In this document: positions 5,519 through 12,482 of the stretch, in pieces
Layout: every line of letters starts with the position of its first letter
How positions within the stretch are numbered: position 1 is the stretch's first letter
Source of the DNA: Phenylobacterium sp. CCH9-H3
Lineage (GTDB): Bacteria > Pseudomonadota > Alphaproteobacteria > Caulobacterales > Caulobacteraceae
Direction of reading: 5' to 3'
Assembly: GCF_001557235.1 (NCBI RefSeq)
Contig: NZ_LSJI01000258.1
Coordinates: 1 to 13,660 of the forward strand
DNA length: 13,660 nucleotides
Notes under the pieces: generated by a model
Database searches by the model: none
The model's input: the letters and a program-made list of their open reading frames with translations, nothing else
Told to the model about the DNA's origin: nothing
Position numbers and translations under genes: made by a program

Positions 5519-7573
5519 ATGAAGCTCGCGACGACGACTACGGCGCTTGCGCTGTCGATCCTGCTCGCCGGTTGTTCCGATAAGGGCGAGCTCAAGAACT
5601 CGGACTGGACCGTGCTGGGCAACAGCTCGCAGATGCAGCACCACGCCGGCCTGACTCAGATTAACGCTGAGAGCATCGGTAAGCTGGGCCTGGCCTGGGC
5701 GGTGGAGATGCCCACTACCTACGGCCTCGTCGGCAATCCGCTGATCGAGGACGGGGTCGTCTACCAGGGCGGGCCGGGCGGGCGGATCTTTGCCAACGAC
5801 CTGAAGACCGGCAAGCTGCTCTGGCAGTTCCAGGCGACCTATCCTGAGGCCGAGGGCGACGGCCAGTCGGTGGGCGGCTACTGGGCGCGCCAGTTCAATC
5901 GCGGCGTGGCCCTCTACAAGGACAAGGTGATCATCGCCACCGGCGACTGCCGGCTGGTCGCCGTGGACAAGGCTAGCGGAAAACAGCGCTGGGAAGCGCA
6001 GAGCTGCGATCCCAAGCTGGACTACGGCATCGCTGGTGCGCCGCGTGTGGGCGGCGGCCTGGTGTTCATCGGCAATTCGAACCAGGAGCTGGGCACCCAG
6101 CGCGGCTTCGTCGACGCCTTCGACGCCGAGACCGGCAAGCGGAAGTGGCGGTTCTACACGGTGCCCGGGGACCCGGCGACCGAGACCGACCCGTTCTACA
6201 AGGACATCGCCAAGACCTGGGGAACCGGCTGGCACGACAAGACCCGCGGCTCGGGCGCGCCTTGGGATGCGCTGACCTACGACGAGAAGCTGGGCCAGCT
6301 GATCATCGGCACGGGCGCGCTGGGGCCGGGCGAGCCCAGCGCCCGGGCGGCCGACGCCGGTGACGAGCTCTTCACCAACTCTGTGGTCGCGGTCGACGCC
6401 AAGACCGGCAAGTACCGTTGGCACGCCAAGCAGGTGCCGCACGACGGCTGGAACTACGAGGCCGCGGTCGGGCTGATGGTCGCCGACGTGCCTTTGGACG
6501 ACAAGCCGCGCCACGTTGTGGTCAGCGTGCCCAAGCAGGGCTTCGCCTACGTCTACGACGCGGCCGACGGCAAGTTCCTGGCGGGGACGCAGTACGTCGA
6601 CGTGGCCTGGGCCAAGGGCCTGGATAAGGCCGGCCGGCCGATCCAGAACCCCGAGGCCATGTACTGGAACCGGCCGGGCCAAGAGACCCTGGTGCTGCCG
6701 GGCGGGATGGGCGCGCACGGCTGGGAGGCGCTGGCCTTCGACCCCAAGTCCAGCACGCTCTACATCCCCGCCATGGTGATGCCGGTCAGCCGCACGGCCG
6801 ACGGCGCCTATGACTGGTTCTACGGTCTGCGACCGGACGCCAAGGTCAAGCCGAGCGGCCAGGTGGTGGCCATCGACCTGACGACGAACGTCGTGAAGTG
6901 GCGGACCGTGACGTCCCGTCTGCCGGTCAACGGCGGGCTGCTGCACACCGCCGGCGGCCTGGTGTTTCAGGGGCTGGCCGACGGGCGCCTGCTGGCCTTC
7001 GACGAGTCGACCGGCAAGGTGGTCTGGGGCCGGCAGACCGGCGGCGCCATCCGCGCGGCGCCCTCCAGCGTCATGCTGGACGGTGAGCAGTATATCGTCG
7101 TGGCCACCGGCAATGGCGCGGCCTCGGCCTCGGCTTCGCTGGTCGGGCGCTACAGCTCGACGCCGGAGGCGCGCACGCCGCCCCGCCTCCTGGCCTTCAA
7201 GCTGGGCGGAAAGGCTGCCTATCCGGCGCTGGCGAAGTCCGAAACCGTGCCTGCGCCGGCCCTCCCGCGTCCGCAGCCAGCCCTGGTCGCTCGCGGCGAA
7301 CTGCTCTTCGCCAACTACCAGTGTGAGTACTGTCACGGCACGGATGGCGGCGCGTCGGTCGGCGGCGGGATCCCGAACCTCAACCGCACGCGGATGGACC
7401 TCGCCGCCTTCAAGGGCGTGGTGCAGGGCGGCGAACGGCGGGCCGGAGGCATGCCGCAGTTCAAGGACATGCCGGACCCCGACGCGGCTGCGCTCTACGC
7501 CTACGTCCTGAACAGCGCCTGGAATGCGCATGAGGGCAGGACGGAGGCGTCGGTGACACACCGGGCCTTCTGA
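5519..7573 (+). CDS. PQQ-type beta-propeller dehydrogenase lipoprotein with C-terminal cytochrome c
   Basis: A 684-residue quinohemoprotein-like enzyme. A lipoprotein signal ends in the lipobox LLAGC (C19), so it should be membrane-anchored facing the periplasm. Residues about 30-580 form the eight-bladed PQQ propeller, with repeated blade signatures such as DLKTGKLLWQF, DAETGKRKWRF, DAKTGKYRWH and DESTGKVVWG. Residues about 590-680 are a cytochrome c domain with C602-E-Y-C605-H606 and distal M645 (GGMPQF). Electrons would pass from PQQ to this heme and on to the respiratory chain. The calcium-ligand Glu is kept (E190 in QELGTQRG). Two consensus residues differ: the usual GTGNP Asn is A267 (GTGALG) and the usual WDY catalytic Asp is N312 (HDGWNYE). 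The vicinal Cys pair before NRGVA is absent; C144 and C163 are the only nearby cysteines. Start: the ATG at 5519 gives the lipoprotein signal; upstream frame overlaps RidA. Confidence 0.9.
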   Translation: MKLATTTTALALSILLAGCSDKGELKNSDWTVLGNSSQMQHHAGLTQINAESIGKLGLAWAVEMPTTYGLVGNPLIEDGVVYQGGPGGRIFANDLKTGKLLWQFQATYPEAEGDGQSVGGYWARQFNRGVALYKDKVIIATGDCRLVAVDKASGKQRWEAQSCDPKLDYGIAGAPRVGGGLVFIGNSNQELGTQRGFVDAFDAETGKRKWRFYTVPGDPATETDPFYKDIAKTWGTGWHDKTRGSGAPWDALTYDEKLGQLIIGTGALGPGEPSARAADAGDELFTNSVVAVDAKTGKYRWHAKQVPHDGWNYEAAVGLMVADVPLDDKPRHVVVSVPKQGFAYVYDAADGKFLAGTQYVDVAWAKGLDKAGRPIQNPEAMYWNRPGQETLVLPGGMGAHGWEALAFDPKSSTLYIPAMVMPVSRTADGAYDWFYGLRPDAKVKPSGQVVAIDLTTNVVKWRTVTSRLPVNGGLLHTAGGLVFQGLADGRLLAFDESTGKVVWGRQTGGAIRAAPSSVMLDGEQYIVVATGNGAASASASLVGRYSSTPEARTPPRLLAFKLGGKAAYPALAKSETVPAPALPRPQPALVARGELLFANYQCEYCHGTDGGASVGGGIPNLNRTRMDLAAFKGVVQGGERRAGGMPQFKDMPDPDAAALYAYVLNSAWNAHEGRTEASVTHRAF

Positions 7574-7728
7574 CGCCGGCGCCGCAGGGGGCCCGGCGCG
7601 AGCAGCGGCCCCGAGGATCAACGAGGCGGGACACCTCCCAACGTCGCAGCCCCGGCGCGGCGGGCGAGGTCGGCTGCCTGACGCCCACCATGCCGCACGC
7701 GGCGCAGCCCTCGGGGGAGAGGCCAGAC

Positions 7729-10038
7729 ATGAACACGCTTTCGAAGACGCGCCGCTGGATGTTGCTGGGGGCGACGGGCCTCTCGTGCCTGACGGGGGCG
7801 GCGAGCGCGCAGACGGCGAGCGAGCCCACTGCAATCGACGAAGTGATCGTCACGGCTCAGCGGCGGGCGGAGCGCCTGCAGGACGTGCCGGTGGCGGTGA
7901 CGGCGCTGGGCGCCCAGGCCATCGCCGACGCGGGCATGACGAGCGCGACCGACATCGTCGCCCAGGTGCCCAACCTCCAGGCCGTGAACACCTTCGGCAA
8001 TTCCACGCCGCAGTTCACGCTGCGCGGGGTGTCGAACACCGAGTTCAACCCGAGCTCGAACACGCCCATCCCGGTCTACAGCGACGACCTGCTGCTCAAC
8101 AACCTGGCCGCCCAGGGCTTTGCGCTGTTCGACCTCGACCGGGTGGAGGTGCTGAAGGGGCCGCAGGGCACGCTGTTCGGCTACAACGCCTCGGCCGGCA
8201 TCATCCATTTCGTGTCGGCGCAGCCCACGAGCACGCCTCAGGGGCGGCTCTACGCCAGCTACGGCCGCTTCAACGATGTGGCGGCCAATGGTTCGGTCAG
8301 CGGCCCGATGCTGGGCGATGCGGTCCGCGGGCGGCTCGCCTTCACCGCCCGTGACGGCGACGGCCATTTCAAGAACCTGGTGAACGGCGAGCCGCTGGGC
8401 GAGGACGAGCGCTGGGCGGTCCGCGGTCTGGTGGACATCGACGTGGGCCAAGACACGCTGGCGCAGATCAAGCTGCAGACGGGGCGGTTTCTCGGGCAGC
8501 CGACGATGCGGCCAGCCGAGCAGGCGGTGCAGCCGCTGACGGGCCAGATGCTGGGCGGCACGTACGACCTCTATTCCACGACGCAGCAGTTCGAGCGGGT
8601 GAAGGCGAGCGAGGCGTCGCTGCGCCTGACCCACCATTTCGACGGCTTCGACCTGAACACCGTGACCGGTGGGGTGTTCACCCGGACGCACCTCGCGTTC
8701 AACTATGTGGACGGCGTGACCCAGGGCGTCCGCGACCTGGGCTATGGCGCGGGACCCGTGCAGACGCCCTACTACGGGGTGCAGAGCGGGCGGGCCAAGT
8801 CGGACCAGTTCACCCAGGAGGTGCGGCTGTCGTCGACCACGGAGGCCCCGCTGCAGTGGATCCTCGGGGCCTTCTACATGCGGGAAGACCTGGAGAGCAC
8901 CGGCTCCTTTCTGCTGGGCGACGACTCCGGAGCCTTCGGTTATCTGGGGGGCGGCGCGCCCGCGGTGTTTCTCGTGCTCGACGACTACGAACAGAAGATC
9001 GCGTCGGTCGCGGCATTCGCGCACACAACTTACCAGGCGACGGAGAAGCTGAAGGTCACGCTGGCCGGCCGGCTGTCGCGCGACAAGCGCAAGCTGGACC
9101 AGGACTTCTACAATTACGACGGCTTCGGCACCTTCATCGATCCGCGGACCGCGAACCCCTACGATGTGAAGCCGGGCGACGTGACCGACCTGAGCGGCGT
9201 GGAGAACGTGCGGCACGACCGGACCTGGAAATTCTGGAGCGGTCGCCTGGGCGTCGACTACCAGATCGACCGCGACAAGCTCATGTTCGCCAGCGTGTCG
9301 CGCGGCGTGAAGAGCGGCGCCTTCAACACCGCGGCGTTCATCGACGTGGCCGAGATCAACGCGGTCGATCCCGAGAAACTGACGGCCTACGAGGCGGGCG
9401 CCAAGACGGAGTGGTTCGACCGCCGCCTGCGGGTGAACGGATCGGTCTTCCTCTACCAGGTCGACGGCTATCACCAGAAGGTGGTCAACCAGTTCGGGCA
9501 GGAACTGCTGGCGCCGGCGGACGACGTCGAATTCCGCGGCTTCGAGATCGAAGCTCGGGCCATCCCGATCCCGCACCTGATCCTGGAGGTGGCCGCCGGC
9601 TGGTCGAAAGGCGAATACAAGGACTTCCTCAGCCCGAACGATGCGGGAGGCTTCGACCAACTGGCCGGCAAGACCGTGCCCTACACGGACCGCTGGGACG
9701 TGAGCGCCAAGGCCTCCTACGCCTGGACGCTGCCAAGCGGCGGGGTGCTGGAGCCGATGCTGGAGTACTCGTACCTGCAGGGCGCCTTCAGCGAGGAGAC
9801 CAACGCGCCCAAGGACGTCACCCTGTCTCCGAAGGCGAAGACGGACGACATCCACCTGGTCAACGCCCGGCTGTTCTACAGCCTGCCGGGCGACAAGGTC
9901 CGTCTCGGGGTGTTCGCCAACAACCTGTTGGAGGAGGATGGCGTCCTCCGCCGCACGCCCCTCGACATCTTCGGTAACACCCTCAGTATCTATGCGCCGC
10001 CGCGCACGGTGGGCGTGGCGATCGAAGCGACATTCTGA
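7729..10038 (+). CDS. TonB-dependent outer-membrane receptor
   Basis: A 769-residue TonB-dependent receptor of standard length. A Sec signal peptide ends near A27 (GAASA|Q). The TonB box is DEVIVTA (37-43). The plug domain covers about residues 45-160, with VPVAVTALGAQAIADAG, the TLRGV strand, DLDRVEVLKGPQGTLFGYNA and GIIHFVSAQP. The rest is a 22-strand barrel ending in EATF, with the terminal aromatic residue needed for outer-membrane insertion. The style is that of the proteobacterial receptors that import small or complex organic substrates as well as siderophores. The start at 7729 follows GGGGGAGAGG with about 7 bases spacing. It lies 155 bases after the quinohemoprotein gene, a gap with a GC-rich imperfect hairpin (7574-7598) but no T-run, so read-through is likely. 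The cargo is unknown but is plausibly the substrate of the upstream enzymes. Confidence 0.95.
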   Translation: MNTLSKTRRWMLLGATGLSCLTGAASAQTASEPTAIDEVIVTAQRRAERLQDVPVAVTALGAQAIADAGMTSATDIVAQVPNLQAVNTFGNSTPQFTLRGVSNTEFNPSSNTPIPVYSDDLLLNNLAAQGFALFDLDRVEVLKGPQGTLFGYNASAGIIHFVSAQPTSTPQGRLYASYGRFNDVAANGSVSGPMLGDAVRGRLAFTARDGDGHFKNLVNGEPLGEDERWAVRGLVDIDVGQDTLAQIKLQTGRFLGQPTMRPAEQAVQPLTGQMLGGTYDLYSTTQQFERVKASEASLRLTHHFDGFDLNTVTGGVFTRTHLAFNYVDGVTQGVRDLGYGAGPVQTPYYGVQSGRAKSDQFTQEVRLSSTTEAPLQWILGAFYMREDLESTGSFLLGDDSGAFGYLGGGAPAVFLVLDDYEQKIASVAAFAHTTYQATEKLKVTLAGRLSRDKRKLDQDFYNYDGFGTFIDPRTANPYDVKPGDVTDLSGVENVRHDRTWKFWSGRLGVDYQIDRDKLMFASVSRGVKSGAFNTAAFIDVAEINAVDPEKLTAYEAGAKTEWFDRRLRVNGSVFLYQVDGYHQKVVNQFGQELLAPADDVEFRGFEIEARAIPIPHLILEVAAGWSKGEYKDFLSPNDAGGFDQLAGKTVPYTDRWDVSAKASYAWTLPSGGVLEPMLEYSYLQGAFSEETNAPKDVTLSPKAKTDDIHLVNARLFYSLPGDKVRLGVFANNLLEEDGVLRRTPLDIFGNTLSIYAPPRTVGVAIEATF

Positions 10039-10469
10039 GCGAGGGAGAGCTGGGCTTGGTCGTGGCGCCTCATCGCCAGAGTGCCGACGCCGGTGTCCGC
10101 TTTGCGGCCTGACGCCAAGGTCGGCTAGCGGCGCATCTGAGACGCCGGGCTGCGCTTCACGAATGGGTCCGTCGTTCTATCTTTCGTGGTTCCGCCACTT
10201 GCACAGACATGCAGAGGTCGCGGGTTCAGGTGCCTGGTTCCCCGCCATGCAGCGGCGACGGCGTAGACGCAATTCGGGCGCGTTCGCCCGACCGCCACAA
10301 CGGCGAAAGGTGTGGACAGACTGTCCTCAAACCACGCGACGGAGGCGGGCTCCTGGGGCGTTGGCGCCGCTTAGAGGGTCTGCTGCATGGCCGGAGCTCG
10401 CGCGAGCGACCGCGGGCCGACTGCCGGCACGATGGCAAACAGCTCTTGAACCGGGTGCCTCCCTCCTGA
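10039..10469. other. gene-free decayed stretch after the receptor gene
   Basis: No convincing gene is seen in these 430 bases. Visible structure: a short hairpin TGGCG/CGCCA (10063-10078); the third copy of the 14-base intergenic repeat (10130-10143); a tRNA 3'-end-like scrap around 10212-10248 (GCGGGTTCAGG, then TTCCCCGCCA); a 7-base-pair hairpin with a four-base loop (10274-10291); and a perfect 13-base palindrome GGACAGACTGTCC (10314-10326). None has a T-run that would make it a clear terminator. The open frames here are Arg-rich and look non-coding. Confidence 0.5.
10130..10143 (+). repeat. intergenic 14-base repeat, copy 3
   Basis: GGCGCATCTGAGAC is identical to 496-509. Here it forms a small stem (GGCG/CGCC) with the bases just downstream. 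Confidence 0.4.
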
Positions 10470-10832
10470 CCCGCGTCAGTTCCAGGAGCGCCCACAGAGG
10501 CTATCTACCGGCATGCTCAGAGCGAACCCTACCGCGCGCGTCGGCGCGCCGCCGTCGACGCCGCCGAGCCCGGCGCCTGCAAGCCGTTCAGCCAGTCGCT
10601 CTACATCGACCTAGCGCGGGACCCCGGGCGGCCTAAGCCCATCCATCTCGGCTATCGCTGCGGGCGGGAGTACCTGCTGCGGTTCCTGGGGACCTTGCGC
10701 GAGATCGGCGTGCACCACGTGATCCGCAATCTCAAGTACGGCCAGCGTCCCGCTGGAGAGGTGATCGAGGAGATCGGCCGCGAGATCGTGCCGCGGCTGC
10801 GCGAGGCCGCGCCCGCGGAGCTCTCCGGTTAG
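10470..10832 (+). pseudogene. C-terminal remnant of a luciferase-like (LLM class) flavin monooxygenase
   Basis: An open frame follows a TGA at 10467-10469 and ends at TAG 10830-10832, with no in-frame ATG. Its translation carries the recognisable tail of LLM-class flavin-dependent oxidoreductases: AEPGACKPFSQSLYIDLA, then PIHLGYRCGREYLLRFLGTL, then REIGVHHVIRNLKYGQRPAG and EVIEEIGREIVPRL. Family members are about 300 residues or more; only about the last 110-120 remain. The N-terminal TIM-barrel part is absent from the preceding sequence, which is non-coding, so this is a 5'-truncated relic. It should have no activity because the flavin-binding barrel is missing. The truncation next to a tRNA-like scrap suggests an old deletion or insertion event. 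The remnant is too short and lacks a start, so it is easily missed. Confidence 0.7.
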
Positions 10833-10840
10833 GCCGCGCG

Positions 10841-10858
10841 CACTGATTCTCGTCAGTG
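10841..10858. promoter_or_regulatory. inverted repeat with CGTCAGTG core upstream of DUF5335 gene
   Basis: CACTGA (10841-10846) and TCAGTG (10853-10858) form a perfect inverted repeat about 50 bases before the DUF5335 start. The right half lies in CGTCAGTG, the same core as the elements at 11399 and 12373. A regulatory role is inferred from this recurrence only. Confidence 0.3.
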
Positions 10859-10905
10859 CCAACGGCGCGCTCGCCGCTCAGGATCGCAAGCGAAAGGAGC
10901 TCTGA

Positions 10906-11241
10906 ATGGCGATGGTGGAGAAGGTCAAGTGGCAGGCGGCCGCCGACCTGCTGAGCGGGCAGATACGTGGTCAAGCGGCCCGGCTGGAGGTCGTCGCGGC
11001 GGCGCTTGGAGACCAGGTGGAGGCCGAGTGGGCGCCGTTCCACGGGATAACCTACGATCCGAAGGGCGACCTGTTCGAGATCCAGTTTGAAGGCGTGGAT
11101 CATCTGGTGCGGCATCCACGTCAGTTCGCTATTCAGGAGCGCGCCGGGCGGGCGCACAGCTTGGCGGTGGTCGACAACAATGGGACCAAGCACATCATGC
11201 AGCTGCGCGAGCCGATCGCCTTGCCGCCAACCCCGACCTAG
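10906..11241 (+). CDS. DUF5335 family protein
   Basis: A 111-residue soluble protein without signal peptide or membrane segment. The pattern matches the DUF5335 family as I know it: an N-terminal helix (KVKWQAAADLLSGQIRGQAA) with the conserved Trp, a strand with LEVV, the core ITYDPKGDLFEIQFEGVDHL, then VRHPRQFAIQE and a C-terminal strand ending VDNNGTKHIMQLREP. Function is unknown; relatives usually sit among stress-type small genes, as here. The start is firm: AAGGAG lies 7 bases upstream of the ATG. It follows the monooxygenase remnant by 73 bases and precedes the next gene by over 200 bases, so it is probably monocistronic. Confidence 0.78.
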   Translation: MAMVEKVKWQAAADLLSGQIRGQAARLEVVAAALGDQVEAEWAPFHGITYDPKGDLFEIQFEGVDHLVRHPRQFAIQERAGRAHSLAVVDNNGTKHIMQLREPIALPPTPT

Positions 11242-11467
11242 GTACCGCTCACGCTACAGCGCGAGATCAGCATCATCGGCCCTGGCACGTGGAAGCGCCG
11301 GCCGTTGGCGCCGTGCGGTCAAGCTCGCCTTGCCCGTCGGCGAGGCGGCGCCAGGGATCGTCCTGCACTGGGGCCGTTTGCACGCGCCCTGCGCTAAGGT
11401 CCGTCAGTGTGGCCGGCGTTGAACCGCGTAGCCTGATGGCCGCCCTGACTGAACCTGTAGAGTTTCA
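11242..11467. other. intergenic region before the small membrane-protein gene
   Basis: No supported gene. It holds a long-range inverted repeat CCCTGGC (11280-11286) / GCCAGGG (11350-11356) and, at its right end, copy 1 of the duplicated upstream element (11399-11447). Confidence 0.4.
11399..11447 (+). repeat. duplicated upstream element, copy 1
   Basis: GTCCGTCAGTGTGGCCG (11399-11415) is identical to 12373-12389. After a 13-base gap comes TAGCCTGATGGCCGCCCTG (11429-11447), which matches the second copy at 16 of 19 positions. Both copies are on the same strand upstream of a small gene. It may be a shared promoter/regulatory site or a short dispersed repeat. Confidence 0.55.
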
Positions 11468-11608
11468 ATGGGTCAGACTCCTCCAGATTTCTTGGGCGAT
11501 CCCTTCGCGTGCTTCCCTCATCAGGGTCTGACGCGCCCCGGGAAGTTCCTGAGGGATTGTCCGCACGACGCGCCGGCGCCCGTGGCGCACAGTTGCGCCC
11601 GAGCATGA
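11468..11608 (+). CDS. possible 46-residue leader ORF overlapping the next gene
   Basis: An ATG at 11468 opens a 46-codon frame (MGQTPPDFLGDPFACFPHQG...) whose TGA overlaps the ATG at 11605 as ATGA, a classic translational-coupling arrangement. It begins 21 bases after the duplicated element. The upstream GTAGAG is a poor ribosome binding site and third-position G+C is modest, so coding is doubtful. No similarity is recognised. Confidence 0.2.
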   Translation: MGQTPPDFLGDPFACFPHQGLTRPGKFLRDCPHDAPAPVAHSCARA

Positions 11609-12225
11609 ACCCGGAGTGGATCTCCGCAGGTGGAACGCTGCTCGCCGGACTGGCGGCCCTCGTCGCTGGCTGGGCGGCGCTTCGCGGCCTTGGAACATGG
11701 CGCGCCGAGCTTGTGGTTAGGCGCAAGACGGAACTTGCCGAAGAGGTCCTGGCTCAGTTTTACCAGGCGAGAGACGTGCTCACTTGGGCGCGTACGCCGG
11801 CGATCTCGGGGTCCCGAGGGGGCGACCACGACGCGCCCAGCGTCGGACCGCATCGGTCGCTCTCCGCACCGATCGAGCGCATCACGGAGGAGAGCGAACT
11901 GTTCTCGCAACTCCACGCCAATCGCTACCGCTTCATCGCCTACTTTGGGGAGAGGGCGTCTTCCGCGTTCGAGGAGATCCGTGCGGTCCACACCGAGGTC
12001 GTGGTCGCCGCGGGCGAACTTGTCAGGGACAGTGCAGTTTCGGCCGCGGGGGCTGAGCCCACACGCGGGCTCTGGGAAGGCGCAATCGGTTGGGGGCAAG
12101 GCGAGGACGACCGCCTCTCCCGCCGCGTCGACGACGCCGTCCGGCAGATCGAACAGGTCTGTCTGCCGCTGATACAGGAAGGCGCTGACCGCCATCCGTC
12201 GCGGGATCGCAAAGCGGCAAGCTGA
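11605..12225 (+). CDS. single-pass membrane-anchored protein of unknown function
   Basis: A 206-residue protein. Residues about 5-25 form one membrane segment (WISAGGTLLAGLAALVAGWA), immediately followed by basic residues and a long helical region with RKTELAEEVLAQFYQARDVL, suggesting an N-out, C-in anchor with a cytoplasmic coiled domain. A low-complexity Ser/Gly/His loop (about 70-90) separates this from a second helical part (SELFSQLHANRYRFIAYFGE) and an acidic/basic C-terminus. The look is that of a widespread group of short uncharacterised proteins in alphaproteobacteria with the same anchor, but I cannot name a family. The start at 11605 is chosen because it places the membrane segment at the N-terminus; the frame continues upstream to 11509 with low-complexity residues. 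No strong Shine-Dalgarno precedes it, which would fit coupling to the tiny upstream frame. Confidence 0.7.
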   Translation: MNPEWISAGGTLLAGLAALVAGWAALRGLGTWRAELVVRRKTELAEEVLAQFYQARDVLTWARTPAISGSRGGDHDAPSVGPHRSLSAPIERITEESELFSQLHANRYRFIAYFGERASSAFEEIRAVHTEVVVAAGELVRDSAVSAAGAEPTRGLWEGAIGWGQGEDDRLSRRVDDAVRQIEQVCLPLIQEGADRHPSRDRKAAS

Positions 12226-12372
12226 CGCCCGGCCATGCTCCGTAGCGCAAACCGTCTCAACGGACTTGGTGGACCCGCGCCGGCGTCGGCCGCAGTCCCG
12301 TGACATAAGCGGAGGCTTCCGGAGCCTGCAATCACGCCAACACGGCCCGCCCGTCGCCTCGCGTCCGCTGAC

Positions 12373-12422
12373 GTCCGTCAGTGTGGCCGCTCGTCGGCCC
12401 GATTAGCCTCGTGGTCGCCCTG
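12373..12422 (+). repeat. duplicated upstream element, copy 2
   Basis: GTCCGTCAGTGTGGCCG (12373-12389), a 14-base gap, then TAGCCTCGTGGTCGCCCTG (12404-12422). This copy also completes a palindrome with the bases on its left: TGACG-TC-CGTCA (12369-12380). It ends 60 bases before the BON-protein start codon. Confidence 0.55.
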
Positions 12423-12482
12423 CCGAGAGGCGTTCGCTTTCCGCCGGGCAAGTTTCTCCAAAGAGCTTCGAAGGAGCATGAA

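Noticed and set aside
7574..7598. GC-rich inverted repeat CGCCGG/CCGGCG after the quinohemoprotein gene
   Set aside because: Stem is only 6 base pairs with a long loop and no T-run, so it is not called as a terminator.
5405..7834. 809-codon minus-strand frame opposite the quinohemoprotein gene
   Set aside because: It is antisense to a gene with clear lipoprotein signal, propeller and CXXCH motifs; composition is Arg/Val/Gly-rich without recognisable domains.
7618..9855. 745-codon minus-strand frame opposite the TonB receptor gene
   Set aside because: Shadow of a clear TonB-dependent receptor; no protein-like features.
10209..10469. 86-codon plus-strand frame starting MQRSRVQVPGSPP
   Set aside because: This start is the typical false translation of a tRNA 3' end; there is no ribosome binding site or domain.
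10470..10510. CGTCAGTTCC as a fourth copy of the CGTCAGTG element
   Set aside because: Only seven bases match, it lies inside the monooxygenase remnant and no gene start follows.
11280..11356. CCCTGGC/GCCAGGG inverted repeat, possible small RNA
   Set aside because: Seven-base arms with a 63-base loop are expected by chance in GC-rich DNA, and no promoter or terminator flanks it.
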